DNA of 64,000 bases from Candidatus Riflebacteria bacterium HGW-Riflebacteria-1 (GCA_002839445.1 PGYB01000003.1:1-64000); one strand, 5' to 3'. Counted from the first letter of the stretch, positions 1 through 9,160 are shown. Made by a program: numbers and translations. Notes: generated by a model from the sequence alone, not told the origin.

Positions 1-107
1 GACCCGCTTGGCGTCATAATAAGTCTTCTGATCTTATTCTCAAATATCTTCAGCCATTTCTGGCCGCCCTGCCGAGGCAGGAAACTCATCATATCAAAAC
101 TGGTCAT
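1..107 (-). CDS. Possible 5' end of a leftward gene cut by the window edge
   Basis: On the minus strand an ATG at 107 opens a frame that stays open to the window edge (about 35 codons, beginning MTSFDMMSFLPRQGG and continuing KWLKIFENKIRRL). No Shine-Dalgarno precedes this ATG. A good sigma70-like promoter overlaps it (TTGACA, 18 bp, TATGAT), so the true start may be a later in-frame ATG close to the edge, with the open frame before it being leader. A CCTGCC/GGCAGG hairpin lies inside. Too short to assign a function; an open run of this length can occur by chance. Confidence 0.25.
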   Translation of the reverse strand, partial: MTSFDMMSFLPRQGGQKWLKIFENKIRRLIMTPSG

Positions 108-118
108 GGTATGTCAAC
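89..118 (-). promoter_or_regulatory. Putative leftward sigma70 promoter
   Basis: Minus-strand TTGACA followed after 18 bp by TATGAT (five of six consensus bases). It would drive whatever lies left of the window. It overlaps the first codons of the possible partial gene, so both cannot be right as drawn. Confidence 0.4.
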
Positions 119-168
119 TAGAATCTTTAAAAACTTCAATTATTTCTTAAAACCACAATATTACACGT

Positions 169-192
169 AGGGGTCTAACATGTTGAACCCCT
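169..192. repeat. 24-bp imperfect palindrome in the left intergenic gap
   Basis: AGGGGT at 169-174 pairs with ACCCCT at 187-192, and the centre CTAACATGTTGA is also nearly symmetric. No T-run follows on either strand, so it is not an intrinsic terminator. It could be an operator or a small mobile-repeat remnant. The rest of the 1-445 gap holds no convincing gene. Confidence 0.4.
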
Positions 193-445
193 GTAAAAAG
201 AATTCAACGGCAAAACGCCCCACCAAAGCACTTGTTACAGCTGCTATGGCCACACAACCAGTTCAGATCTGATTTTCAATTATCGCACCGGTTTCCCGAA
301 CCCTCGCTTGAGGGCTTTGCCAAGATAGCAAACCTCCAGGTCTAATGCAACAAAAATGTACACAATTATATTATCGCTGCTCATTATGGAATTGAATTGC
401 CAGCTCTGATAAAATGAATAAAAACAAATTATTGAGGGAGGCTGC

Positions 446-1192
446 ATGAAAAGTAAAAATCTTGCACTTACACTGTTTTCGATAGCATTGCTGCTCTTTG
501 CAGCAAGCCTGCTGCCAGGCAGTTGCGCCGGCCAGATTATTACACTGGAGGAAACCGCAATGGATGAAGCACGAGAAACAATGGTGAGGGTGCTTATAGA
601 CTATGGCGTGCGTGACGAAAAAGTCCTGAACGCCATGCGCAAGGTCAAACGTCACAACTTTCTGCCGCCGAACTATCTGTCGCGAGGCGCATACGGCGAC
701 CACCCTCTGCCTATCGGACACGGGCAGACAATTTCACAACCATACATTGTCGCCTACATGACCGAAAAGATCGCGCCAAAGCAGGGCGAAAAAGTTCTTG
801 AGATCGGCACTGGATCTGGCTATCAGGCGGCTGTGCTCGCCGAACTCGGCGCCGATGTGTACAGCATCGAAATAGTGCCAGAGCTTGCGTCACACTCGAT
901 CGCGGCGCTGGCCAAAGAAGGCTACAAATGCACGGTCAAATGGGGCGATGGATATCAGGGCTGGCCGGAGCATGCGCCATTTTCAGTAATCATAGTCACC
1001 TGCGCGCCAGAGGAGCTGCCGGAAAAGCTTGTCGAGCAGCTCGCGGACGGCGGACGCATGATACTGCCTCTCGGCGCTTCCAACAACCAGCGGCTGATTA
1101 TCTTGAGAAAGCAAGGCATGAGCATTGTTACCGAAAATGATCTGCCGGTTCGCTTTGTACCAATGATCAAAGGCGAAGATCCCACGCAGTAA
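446..1192 (+). CDS. pcm: Exported protein-L-isoaspartate O-methyltransferase
   Basis: Repairs damaged proteins by methylating L-isoaspartyl residues with S-adenosylmethionine. After a hydrophobic N-terminal export signal (residues about 5-30), the PCMT fold runs to the end. It includes the family stretch PLPIGHGQTISQPYIVA and the SAM-binding motif VLEIGTGSGYQAAVLAEL, followed by SIEIVPEL and a glycine-rich GGRMILPLG. A strong ribosome site (GAGGGAGG) precedes the ATG. The signal ends in LPGSCAG, an imperfect lipobox, so the enzyme may be periplasmic or lipid-anchored. This is unusual because classical Pcm is cytosolic, although exported homologues exist. It stands alone; the next gene has its own promoter. 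Family call is firm, location is inferred. Confidence 0.9.
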   Translation: MKSKNLALTLFSIALLLFAASLLPGSCAGQIITLEETAMDEARETMVRVLIDYGVRDEKVLNAMRKVKRHNFLPPNYLSRGAYGDHPLPIGHGQTISQPYIVAYMTEKIAPKQGEKVLEIGTGSGYQAAVLAELGADVYSIEIVPELASHSIAALAKEGYKCTVKWGDGYQGWPEHAPFSVIIVTCAPEELPEKLVEQLADGGRMILPLGASNNQRLIILRKQGMSIVTENDLPVRFVPMIKGEDPTQ

Positions 1193-1246
1193 TCACCTGT
1201 CACACTGAATTCACGATTGTTTTTTTGCAGCAGCGCTTAATTAGCC

Positions 1247-1275
1247 TTAACATTTGCTGCGAAATGTTTTATACT
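1247..1275 (+). promoter_or_regulatory. sigma70-type promoter for the 1316-3120 operon
   Basis: TTAACA at 1247-1252, a 17-bp spacer and TATACT at 1270-1275, about 40 bp before the next start codon, which has a CAGGAG ribosome site. Confidence 0.6.
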
Positions 1276-1315
1276 AGTGCAAGGCAACTAATTAGCACTT
1301 ATCTCAGGAGTAGTC

Positions 1316-2083
1316 ATGCAGTATTTCAGCAACCGACATTCAGCAGCTCTTGCAGCAGCTCTGATAACGTTGTTTTCAGCAAAGCTGTTTGCTTCCGGCG
1401 GACTCATTCTGCCGATGCCCGGGCAAAAGCAGATGGATAAAGCATCAGCCACAATAAAGATTCCAGAAAAAAAGCCAGAGACAAAAAAAACCGGCAATAC
1501 CGGGGCGATTATTCCGCTGCCCGGTCAAATAAAGCGCGTTCCTGTAAAAAAGGCGCCTGAACCAGTCGCACAGCCGGTAACACCGAAAGACAACCCGGTT
1601 CTGCCAATTTCTCTGCCACCAAAACCAGAGCTCCAGCCGAGTCTGGCAGACGATGTTCCGGTGCCGCCTGACGAAGTAGTTATCAGCCCGAACGATTCTT
1701 TAAACGACCTGCTGCCGCCCGCCCCCCCCCCGGAAGCTCCCGGAGTAGGTGGCAGCGGCAGTTTGCCAGTGTTTCCCAAAGATACCAGCTCGGCCATCTT
1801 CATGGTCATGAAAAGCTGGCAGTGCGATAGTTACGATGGCAACACTCTGCTGACACACGCGTTAGAAGTGTACAGCAAAGAAGCAGATGACGCATTCAAA
1901 ATTGAGGGGCTTAATGCCTCTGAAGAATTTCTGATCACGGTCGAAGAAGAAGACATTACTCTCGACGAGCTTCTCGACATTCTGGCAATGAAGTCTGGCC
2001 GCGACTGGGGCGTAGACATTCCTTCAAAAGTCATATATTTTTATCCCAAAGGCGTGAGCGCTGACGCTTATAACGTCTGGTAA
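1316..2083 (+). CDS. Exported proline-rich protein with STN-like C-terminal segment
   Basis: Not recognised as a named family. An N-terminal signal peptide (about residues 1-27, ending LFASGG) is followed by a long low-complexity region rich in proline, lysine and alanine. That region contains two copies of a short motif (LPMPGQ and IPLPGQ) and the run PPAPPPEAPG. The C-terminal 100 residues are folded-looking. Their stretch ITLDELLDILAMKSGRDWGV, followed by IPSKVIYFYP, resembles the small STN domain that precedes secretins and TonB receptors. A run of ten C bases (1732-1741) lies in frame in the proline-rich part, so single-base slippage would break the frame. It is the first gene of an operon with the phosphatase 17 bp downstream. 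An envelope-spanning or peptidoglycan-crossing linker is a reasonable guess only. Confidence 0.75.
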   Translation: MQYFSNRHSAALAAALITLFSAKLFASGGLILPMPGQKQMDKASATIKIPEKKPETKKTGNTGAIIPLPGQIKRVPVKKAPEPVAQPVTPKDNPVLPISLPPKPELQPSLADDVPVPPDEVVISPNDSLNDLLPPAPPPEAPGVGGSGSLPVFPKDTSSAIFMVMKSWQCDSYDGNTLLTHALEVYSKEADDAFKIEGLNASEEFLITVEEEDITLDELLDILAMKSGRDWGVDIPSKVIYFYPKGVSADAYNVW

Positions 2084-2100
2084 ATCGATTGGAGTAACTG

Positions 2101-3120
2101 ATGAAAAAGGTAACCTTAGGTGTTCTGGTAGTATTTCTGATGGTGTTGTCTTTCAGCACTGCGGCAGTCGCACGCGACTGGGAAAAGTTTCCGGCCTGGG
2201 TTGAAATAACCGGCGCCAGGCGTGTATACGCAGTTGGCGATGTGCATGGCGCATTCGACGAACTGGCTGCAACCCTCGAAGCTCTTAAAGTGGCCACGCG
2301 CACCGCACCAGACTCATTCAGATTCAGATGGACCGGCCAGGACGCCATTCTGGTTTTTACCGGCGACCTCAACGACCGCGGGCTCCACACTAAACAGTCA
2401 TATGATGCCGTTTTCGACCTGCAGAAGCAAGCTGAAAAAGTCGGTGGCAGAGTGATAGCCCTGATCGGCAACCATGAAGTAATGCTGCTCAACGGCCAGG
2501 TTGAAGAATGGGCAAAAACTCTGACCTCTCACAAGAAACAACACTATCAGAACACTCTCGATTCATTTACCAAAGATGGCGTTGATTTTCACGAAGCCAT
2601 TTCGGAAAAAGGCGTTTATGGCAGCTGGATCAGAAATTTGCCGCTGTTTGCGGTGATCAACGGCTACATGTTTGTACATGGTGGCTTACCAAATACTCCC
2701 GTGACCAAATCAACTCTGGCAGCCGATTTTAAAGATGACATCACCAGGGGTGATTTCAAAGTTGGCATCTTCATGAACCACGACAGCGTTATCTGGAACC
2801 GAGACTGGTGGAAAGATGACGTTCTGGTTGCGCGCAACCTCAAAGTTCTCGGAGTTATGGGAGTCGTGTTCGGGCACACAATTGGAGCGCTTGGTGAAAA
2901 GGGTCGCATTGTCGTAAAAGACAATCGCCTTATTTCAATCGATGTGGGAATGACGCCGGCCTATGGCAACAGCAAAGGTGGCGGACTGCTTATCAGCACC
3001 ACAGCCAGTGATCACATGGTATTTCGCGCTATTTACCCTGATCGGCCAGAAGAGCTGCTGTTCAGCGTAAATATGCCGGCTTCGGCATACCCAACACAGC
3101 GCAGATACCAGATGCGCTGA
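2101..3120 (+). CDS. Exported calcineurin-like (PPP-family) metallophosphatase
   Basis: A predicted two-metal phosphatase of the PPP/Shewanella-like branch. After a signal peptide (residues 1-24, ending AAVA) come the signature motifs in order: GDVHG, GDLNDRG, GNHE, then MFVHGGLP, FGHT and IDVG near the end. These are the metal- and phosphate-binding residues of the superfamily, so it should be active in the periplasm. The substrate (phosphoprotein or small phosphoester) cannot be read from sequence. It follows the STN-like protein after 17 bp, with a weak GGAG ribosome site, and ends just before a strong intrinsic terminator. Confidence 0.85.
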   Translation: MKKVTLGVLVVFLMVLSFSTAAVARDWEKFPAWVEITGARRVYAVGDVHGAFDELAATLEALKVATRTAPDSFRFRWTGQDAILVFTGDLNDRGLHTKQSYDAVFDLQKQAEKVGGRVIALIGNHEVMLLNGQVEEWAKTLTSHKKQHYQNTLDSFTKDGVDFHEAISEKGVYGSWIRNLPLFAVINGYMFVHGGLPNTPVTKSTLAADFKDDITRGDFKVGIFMNHDSVIWNRDWWKDDVLVARNLKVLGVMGVVFGHTIGALGEKGRIVVKDNRLISIDVGMTPAYGNSKGGGLLISTTASDHMVFRAIYPDRPEELLFSVNMPASAYPTQRRYQMR

Positions 3121-3140
3121 GAAAACAGTAAGAGACAGCG

Positions 3141-3175
3141 GCCGCCACTTCAAAAATGGAGTGGCGGCTTTTTTA
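3141..3175 (+). terminator. Intrinsic terminator of the 1316-3120 operon
   Basis: GCCGCCACT and its complement AGTGGCGGC form a 9-bp stem around a short loop, followed by TTTTTT. The GNAT gene stops right behind it from the other direction. Confidence 0.85.
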
Positions 3176-3856
3176 TTACGTCGCGGCGGAAAATCCCAGC
3201 CAGCCATTTTCTATCCAGTTATCTGCCATTTCATCGTATTCGCTTTCGAGCAGGCTCAACAGCACAGTATCCTGCCAGCAACCGTTAATGAAAAGAGCTT
3301 TTCGCATAAGCCCGTCACGGCTGAAGCCGAGCTTTTCGGCCAGTTTCAGCGAAGCCAGGTTGTCGCTGACAATCTGCAGCCAGAGGCGATGCAGGCAGGC
3401 TTCTTCAAAGGCAAAAGCCGTAAGAGTGGCGAGACTCATGGTCATGAGGCCACTTCTGCTGTGTTCGTGCGAAATCCAGTATGACAGTCCTGCCGAGCGC
3501 TGAATGCCATAATCCACAGTATGCAGGGCAATTCTGCCAACCATCTGCTCGCCCGCATTTAAAAAAATGCCAAGATCGAGCCGTGAGCCCTGCCGGGCAT
3601 ATTTATGGTCTTCAGCGATCAGATCCTGCATCTGCAGCCGGGTCAACCGGGCTGGCAATGGCTGCAACCAGCGTTCTAGAGAAAAACGGTTTTCTTCATA
3701 AAGACGCAGCAGTTCCGCGGCATGCGACTTCTGCAGCCGCTGCAGATATAGCGCTGCGGCATGCAGTCTGCGACCGGGCGGCATTACCGCAGAAAACACT
3801 TCTGGTGGTTTCTGCAGAAAACCGGTGCCATCAAGCCTGGCTGACTTTCTGCTCAT
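3176..3856 (-). CDS. GNAT-family N-acetyltransferase (RimJ/RimL-like)
   Basis: Predicted acetyl-CoA dependent N-acetyltransferase. The RimJ/RimL-like pattern is visible: an N-terminal LYLQRLQKSHAAELLRLYEEN, the central GLSYWISHEHSRSGLM and the C-terminal acetyl-CoA helix region NLASLKLAEKLGFSRDGLMRKA. In the RimJ branch this last part normally reads N-x-x-S-x-x-x-x-E-K-x-G-F, as here. The N-terminal 30 residues are extra and variable, so a later start is possible. The start overlaps the stop of metH by 4 bp (ATGA), so it is co-translated in the methionine operon. The target could be a ribosomal protein, an antibiotic or a small amine. Confidence 0.8.
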   Translation of the reverse strand: MSRKSARLDGTGFLQKPPEVFSAVMPPGRRLHAAALYLQRLQKSHAAELLRLYEENRFSLERWLQPLPARLTRLQMQDLIAEDHKYARQGSRLDLGIFLNAGEQMVGRIALHTVDYGIQRSAGLSYWISHEHSRSGLMTMSLATLTAFAFEEACLHRLWLQIVSDNLASLKLAEKLGFSRDGLMRKALFINGCWQDTVLLSLLESEYDEMADNWIENGWLGFSAAT

Positions 3857-6800
3857 GGCACAAAATAACGCGCGTGATGATTGAGAATAATGAATCCAGA
3901 GACTGAAAGTTCAGGCACCATCTGATTCGAAGAGGTAAGACTCAAGCCTATTTTTTGTGCCTGCAGCAAGCGAAACAGTTCCCGCTGCGCATTCAGATCC
4001 GGACATGCCGGATACCCAAACGAGTAACGGCAGCCGATGAGCTGGTTATCAGTAAGCGGGCGGGCCGGATTCAACTCGCGATGAACCTGACGATGCAGGT
4101 AAACAGCTGCGCAGTCGGCCAGTTCTGCGCCGAGACCATGCAACAGGTGATAATCGAAATATCTGTCGGCACCAAAGAGTTCTTTTTCGGTTTCAATTAC
4201 CCGATTGCCAACGGTGACGGCCCAGAGAGCAATGGTGTCTTCACTGTCGCTGACAAAGTCACTAACACAAAGATGTGGAGCCCGCTGCTGTCTCGGGAAG
4301 CTGAATTCGCCGATATTCAGACCGGTTTCGTCGAGAATCTTGATGCTGTCGCCCTGTGCCTTGCAGCGGAAATACCCATAAACAGCCCTGTTTTCAAACA
4401 ATCCGGCGCTTGCGTCGAGATCGATGAACTTTTTTAAAGCTGGCTTAGCTTTGGTTTCAATGATTTCGGCATACTGCTTTTCAGACAGCTCTCCCTGTTT
4501 AAAAGCCCAGCGCGCCTCAAAGAGAACCTTGTGTGAGAGCAGATTAAAGAGTTCGCTGGATGCGATATCGAGCAGATGATTGCCGTAAAATGGCGCGGGC
4601 TGCGGCAGATAACCAGCAAGAAACTGGTGGCGGTTTGCTTCTCCGGCGTGCGGAGCAGAGGCATTTGCAACAGTATGAGCTACGAGCGGCTTCTTAACGG
4701 CTGCCGCCTGAACTGGCGATGACGCAGCAGCAACTGCCGCTGCTGATGACCCGGTCAAAGTCTGCATTATGTTAATAGAATCAATGGCATCGCGGGCGTA
4801 AAACACCTTGCCATTATAGGCAGGCTTGAGTTCATCATTGACATATTCTGGTGTTAAAGCCGCGCCACCCAGAATAACTGCGGGCAGGAAACCTCTACGG
4901 TTAAGCTCTTCGAGATTTTCTTTCATTATCTGGGTAGAGCGCACCAGCAAACCACTCATGCCGATAACCCCGGCGCCATGCTCACGGGCAGCTTTTATCA
5001 TGGCATCAATATCAACCTTAATGCCGAGATCGACGACGCTGTAGCCGTTATTTGAGAGCATTATGTTCACAAGATTCTTGCCGATATCGTGAACATCACC
5101 GGCAACCGTTGCCAGAATCATTTTCTTGTCGGGATCGGCCTCTGTCTTTTCCATGAAAGGCTTGAGCAGATCGACAGATTTCTTTACCACTTCCGCAGAC
5201 TGCAGCACAAAAGGCAACTGCAGACGACCTGAAGCGAAATACTCGCCGACTTTTTTCATTGCCGGCAACAGAATTTCATTGATTATTGTCACTGGCGCTC
5301 TGGTAAGACGCAGTTCAATGAGCAGCTTATCGAGAGATGCAGGATCGCCCTCAACAACTTTTTCAAACAGACGTCTGTCAGGCGGCAATTTATCGAGATC
5401 GGCATGCTGCCTTTTGCTGGCAGAGTCGGTTGTTGCCGCCATATAGGCTGAGAGTTCACTGCCGTCGCCCTTTGGGTTATAAATAAGATCGAGCGCAAGT
5501 TTTTTCTCAGTATCCGAAATCGAAAACATTGGAATAATGCGCGCCGGATTGACAATCGCGCAGGTCAGGCCCTTGGCGACAGCTTCGGCAAGAAAAACAG
5601 AATTAAGCAACTCGCGCGATGACTGCTGCAGGCCAAAAGAAACGTTGCTGACACCCAGAATGGTATTTAACTGTGGAAACTTCTGGCTGATCAATTCGAT
5701 GGCACGCAAAGTTTCAGCTGCCGCGCTGCGCAGCTGAGAATCGCCGCTGGCCACGGTGAAAGTCAGCGCATCAAATATCAGATCAGAGTCGCGAAAGCCA
5801 AATTCATCGACCAGAATGTTACGAATACGCGCGGCAATCGCCAGTTTTTTTTCGGCTGTCTTCGCCATACCTTCTTCGTCGATGGTAAGGCAGATCAATG
5901 CAGCGCCAAAGCGATGTGCCAGAGCAGCAATTTTGCGCAGTCTGCCACCACCATCTTCAAGATTTACCGAGTTAACAACACAGCGACCGCCATGGCATTT
6001 AAGGGCCGCTTCTATCGCTTCTGGCGAAGTAGAATCGATCACCAGAGGCAGATTTACCTGGGTTGCAAACATTGGAACCAGCTTGCGCATGTCAGCAACC
6101 TCATTGCGCCCGACATAGGCTACGCACAGGTCAAGCATGTGCGCGCCACCGCGGGCTTGTTCGCGCCCCATGGCGACCATGCCATCATAGTCATTGGCCT
6201 GCAGCAGATCTTTAAACTGTTTGGCACCGTTGGCATTGGTGCGCTCACCAACCAGCGCCGGAGCTGGCTGCTGCCGCATAGTGACGGCCGAGAACAGGCT
6301 GGCAACTTTTGCTTTCTTAGAAATCTTGCGCTGAGCTGGCAGCAGAGCCTGAACTCTTTCGACAACGGCAGCAAGATGATCTGGCCTGGTGCCGCAGCAG
6401 CCGCCGACCATGTTAACCCCGTATTCGCAGACAAAACGCTCGAGAAAGTCGGTAAATTGCTGTGGGGTCATGCGATAAAAAGGCTTGCCATCAACATTTT
6501 CAGGCAGACCGGCATTCGGCATTACGCCGACAGCACGGGGCCAGTGTTCGGCCAGATGCGCGACATGTCGCACCATTTCAAGCGGGCCGGTGGCACAGTT
6601 GATGCTGAGCATATCGATGAAATCATAAGGCTCAAGCACCGTTGTAATCGCGCTGATATCGCTGCCGACGAGCATGGTGCCGTTGGGTTCGAGAGTAACC
6701 GAAACCACGACCGGGCAGCGGCGACCCTGTTTGGCAAAAACGTTCTCGGCTGCATATAACGCTGACTTGATCTGCAAAAGATCCTGACAGGTCTCGATCT

Positions 6801-7275
6801 GAAAAATATCGGCACCGGCGGTAAAAAGCGCTGACATCTGCTCTTCATAAGCGGCGGCCATCTCATCAAAGCCAATGTTGCCAAGTGATGGCAATAACGA
6901 ACCCGGCCCGATCGAGCCGGCAATCAATATGCGATCAGGCCGCGCAACTCTGCGGATCGCTTCTTTGGCCATTTCAACGGCAACCCGGTTGATTTCCTCG
7001 ACACGATCTTCGAGTTGATATTCGCGCAGAGTGATGCGCGTGCCACCGAAGGTATTGGTCTCAAGCACATGGCAGCCAGCTTCGAGAAACCCGCAATGCA
7101 CCTTGATAACTGCCTCCGGGCAATAAAGGTTCAAAGCTTCACTGCAGCCGTCACGACCACCGTAATCCTCGGATTTCAGCCCCTGAACCTGCAGATTGGT
7201 GCCCATGGCGCCATCGTAGATCAGAACTTTTTCTTTGAGAAGGTTCTTGAATTCTTCAACACTGATTGGCTGCAT
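3853..7275 (-). CDS. metH: Cobalamin-dependent methionine synthase
   Basis: Transfers the methyl group of 5-methyl-THF via methylcobalamin to homocysteine. All four modules are present: a homocysteine-binding barrel (residues about 5-315, zinc ligands in GGCCGT near 290), a pterin-binding barrel (about 340-610), the B12 cap plus Rossmann domain with DVHDIGKN near 725 (the His is the lower cobalt ligand), and a reactivation domain ending with GYPACPD near 1087. An alanine-rich linker near 830-880 joins the last two. Size (about 1140 residues) is normal. I chose ATG at 7275 because GGAG sits 6 bases before it; upstream in-frame TTG/ATG codons at 7293-7287 lack a ribosome site. It lies 14 bp after the MetF fusion gene and is followed, with overlap, by the GNAT gene. 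Confidence 0.95.
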   Translation of the reverse strand: MQPISVEEFKNLLKEKVLIYDGAMGTNLQVQGLKSEDYGGRDGCSEALNLYCPEAVIKVHCGFLEAGCHVLETNTFGGTRITLREYQLEDRVEEINRVAVEMAKEAIRRVARPDRILIAGSIGPGSLLPSLGNIGFDEMAAAYEEQMSALFTAGADIFQIETCQDLLQIKSALYAAENVFAKQGRRCPVVVSVTLEPNGTMLVGSDISAITTVLEPYDFIDMLSINCATGPLEMVRHVAHLAEHWPRAVGVMPNAGLPENVDGKPFYRMTPQQFTDFLERFVCEYGVNMVGGCCGTRPDHLAAVVERVQALLPAQRKISKKAKVASLFSAVTMRQQPAPALVGERTNANGAKQFKDLLQANDYDGMVAMGREQARGGAHMLDLCVAYVGRNEVADMRKLVPMFATQVNLPLVIDSTSPEAIEAALKCHGGRCVVNSVNLEDGGGRLRKIAALAHRFGAALICLTIDEEGMAKTAEKKLAIAARIRNILVDEFGFRDSDLIFDALTFTVASGDSQLRSAAAETLRAIELISQKFPQLNTILGVSNVSFGLQQSSRELLNSVFLAEAVAKGLTCAIVNPARIIPMFSISDTEKKLALDLIYNPKGDGSELSAYMAATTDSASKRQHADLDKLPPDRRLFEKVVEGDPASLDKLLIELRLTRAPVTIINEILLPAMKKVGEYFASGRLQLPFVLQSAEVVKKSVDLLKPFMEKTEADPDKKMILATVAGDVHDIGKNLVNIMLSNNGYSVVDLGIKVDIDAMIKAAREHGAGVIGMSGLLVRSTQIMKENLEELNRRGFLPAVILGGAALTPEYVNDELKPAYNGKVFYARDAIDSINIMQTLTGSSAAAVAAASSPVQAAAVKKPLVAHTVANASAPHAGEANRHQFLAGYLPQPAPFYGNHLLDIASSELFNLLSHKVLFEARWAFKQGELSEKQYAEIIETKAKPALKKFIDLDASAGLFENRAVYGYFRCKAQGDSIKILDETGLNIGEFSFPRQQRAPHLCVSDFVSDSEDTIALWAVTVGNRVIETEKELFGADRYFDYHLLHGLGAELADCAAVYLHRQVHRELNPARPLTDNQLIGCRYSFGYPACPDLNAQRELFRLLQAQKIGLSLTSSNQMVPELSVSGFIILNHHARYFVP

Positions 7276-7289
7276 GTTTTTCTCCATCA

Positions 7290-9128
7290 TCAACCGAGCA
7301 CTTCTATGACTTTAAGAACACTCTCGACCCGGCCGAATGGAACGCTGACCTGCACCCCGTTGACAATTTTGCGCACGCGTTCGAGCGCCTCGCGGGCAAT
7401 AAGAATGCCCTCTTCGCGCTGCGCCTCTATGGTGTCGGCTTTACGCATTCTCTGCAAGAGAGGTTCAGGCACCGATGCTCCTGGCACTTCGTTGTTCATA
7501 AATTCGGCATTTTTAAGACTGGCTAGCGGCCAGATGCCGGCAAAAACCGGAATTCTGACGTGGCTGATGCGTTCGAGAAATCGCTCAAGCAGTTCAACAT
7601 CGAAGACGGGCTGGGTAATGGCATACTCGGCACCGGCGTCAACTTTCCATTCAAAGCGGCTGACTTCAAGATCAAGATCAATTGCGCCAGGATTGGCCCC
7701 GACCCCGCAGACGAAGCCGGTTGGGCGCCCGATTGCATTGTTGCCAAGATCTCTGCCGTGGTTCAGACGGTGAATAACGTTAACCAGTCCGATCGCGTCA
7801 ATATCGAAAACAGCAGTTGCCTGCGGGTAATTGCCAACCTTGGGCGGGTCACCGGTAATCGCGAGAATGTTGCGCAGGCCGATGGCATAGGCACCAAGCA
7901 GGTCAGACTGAATACCCAGAATGTTGCGATCGCGGCAGCAGTAGTGCAGAATTGTCTCGATTCCAACCTTCTGCTCGATCAGCAACGACATGGCAAGTGG
8001 GCTCAAGCGCGCTGACGCACGTGGGCCGTCTGGAATATTGATCGCGTCGATTCCTGCTTCCTTGAGCTGCTGCGCGCGCCGAATCACCTGCTCGGGATCA
8101 CAGCCCTTTGGTGGAGTAAGTTCGGCGGTGACGACAAACTTGTTTTCGGCCAGCTTTTTGCCAAGAGCCGACTTCTGGCTCAATGGAACAACTTCTACAA
8201 TCTCTTCAACGCTTTCGACCTGTCGGAACTGATGAAGGATCGCGCCTTTGCCGCCAGGAGAAAGCGCCTTGGCCGAATTGGCTACCCACTTGATATGCTC
8301 GGGCGTTGTGCCACAGCAGCCGCCAACCATGCGCACGCCAAGCTGAAAGAAGCGGCGGGCGTATTCCCCGAAGTATTCAGGGTTACAAAGATAGATCATG
8401 CGCCCGTCAACGACCCTTGGCAGACCTGCGTTCGGCTGCGCAATGAGGTTAAGTCTGGTCAGTGCGCGCATCTTTTCGATGGCGTCATACATGGTTTTCG
8501 GGCCAACCGAGCAGTTCAGACCGATTACATCTGCGCCCCAGCTCTCGAGTTTTGGCGTAAACACATCGACAGTTGTGCCGTAAAGGGCATTGCCGTCTTC
8601 GTTAATGGTCATCGACGCGATTATTGGCTTGTCGGAAAGCTTGCGCACCGCTTTGATAGCCTGATGAATCTCATTGATGTCAAAAAAAGTTTCGAGAATA
8701 AAGATGTCAACACCGCCGGCCAGCAGACCGCGCGCCTGTTCGGTGAAAGCCTCTTCGGCCTCTTCGACAGAAGTCTTGCCCCATGGCTCGATGCGTATAC
8801 CCAGAGGCCCGATTGAGCCGGCAACCCAGGCATTGTCGCCAGCTGCTTCGCGCGCCAGCTTGGCTGCCTGAAAATTGATAACTTCGAGTTTGTCGGCCAG
8901 CCCGTGTGGCTCCAGCTTAAAGCGGTTGGCGCCAAACGAGTTGGTCTCGAGAACCATGGCTCCGGCGGCCAGATACTCGCGATGCACTTCCTGAATCAAT
9001 GCAGGCTGCGAAAGGTTGAGCTCGTCATACACGCGGTTTATGTAGACGCCTTTTTCGTAAAGTCTGGTGCCCATTGCACCATCAAAGATAACGATATTTT
9101 TTTCAATAAATTCGCGAAAGTCCTGCAA
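7290..9128 (-). CDS. Bifunctional homocysteine S-methyltransferase / methylene-THF reductase
   Basis: A YitJ-type fusion. Residues 1-285 are a homocysteine methyltransferase barrel with zinc cysteines in GGCCGT near 268. Residues about 330-610 are a MetF-type 5,10-methylenetetrahydrofolate reductase (AELTPPKG, YCCRDRN, ITGDPPK, FVCGVGANPGAIDL). It would supply 5-methyl-THF to the MetH encoded next. The start is set at TTG 9128 because AGGGG lies 8 bases upstream. The longer frame beginning at TTG 9161 would start inside the -10 box of a good promoter. First gene of the methionine operon. What the extra homocysteine-binding half does beside a complete MetH is not settled by sequence. Confidence 0.92.
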   Translation of the reverse strand: MQDFREFIEKNIVIFDGAMGTRLYEKGVYINRVYDELNLSQPALIQEVHREYLAAGAMVLETNSFGANRFKLEPHGLADKLEVINFQAAKLAREAAGDNAWVAGSIGPLGIRIEPWGKTSVEEAEEAFTEQARGLLAGGVDIFILETFFDINEIHQAIKAVRKLSDKPIIASMTINEDGNALYGTTVDVFTPKLESWGADVIGLNCSVGPKTMYDAIEKMRALTRLNLIAQPNAGLPRVVDGRMIYLCNPEYFGEYARRFFQLGVRMVGGCCGTTPEHIKWVANSAKALSPGGKGAILHQFRQVESVEEIVEVVPLSQKSALGKKLAENKFVVTAELTPPKGCDPEQVIRRAQQLKEAGIDAINIPDGPRASARLSPLAMSLLIEQKVGIETILHYCCRDRNILGIQSDLLGAYAIGLRNILAITGDPPKVGNYPQATAVFDIDAIGLVNVIHRLNHGRDLGNNAIGRPTGFVCGVGANPGAIDLDLEVSRFEWKVDAGAEYAITQPVFDVELLERFLERISHVRIPVFAGIWPLASLKNAEFMNNEVPGASVPEPLLQRMRKADTIEAQREEGILIAREALERVRKIVNGVQVSVPFGRVESVLKVIEVLG

Positions 9129-9160
9129 TTGCTTTTCCCCTGTGGTTAAATTCGGGCACA

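Noticed and set aside
5914..6759. 281-codon plus-strand frame
   Set aside because: Lies entirely inside metH on the opposite strand; metH has all conserved motifs, so this is an antisense shadow.
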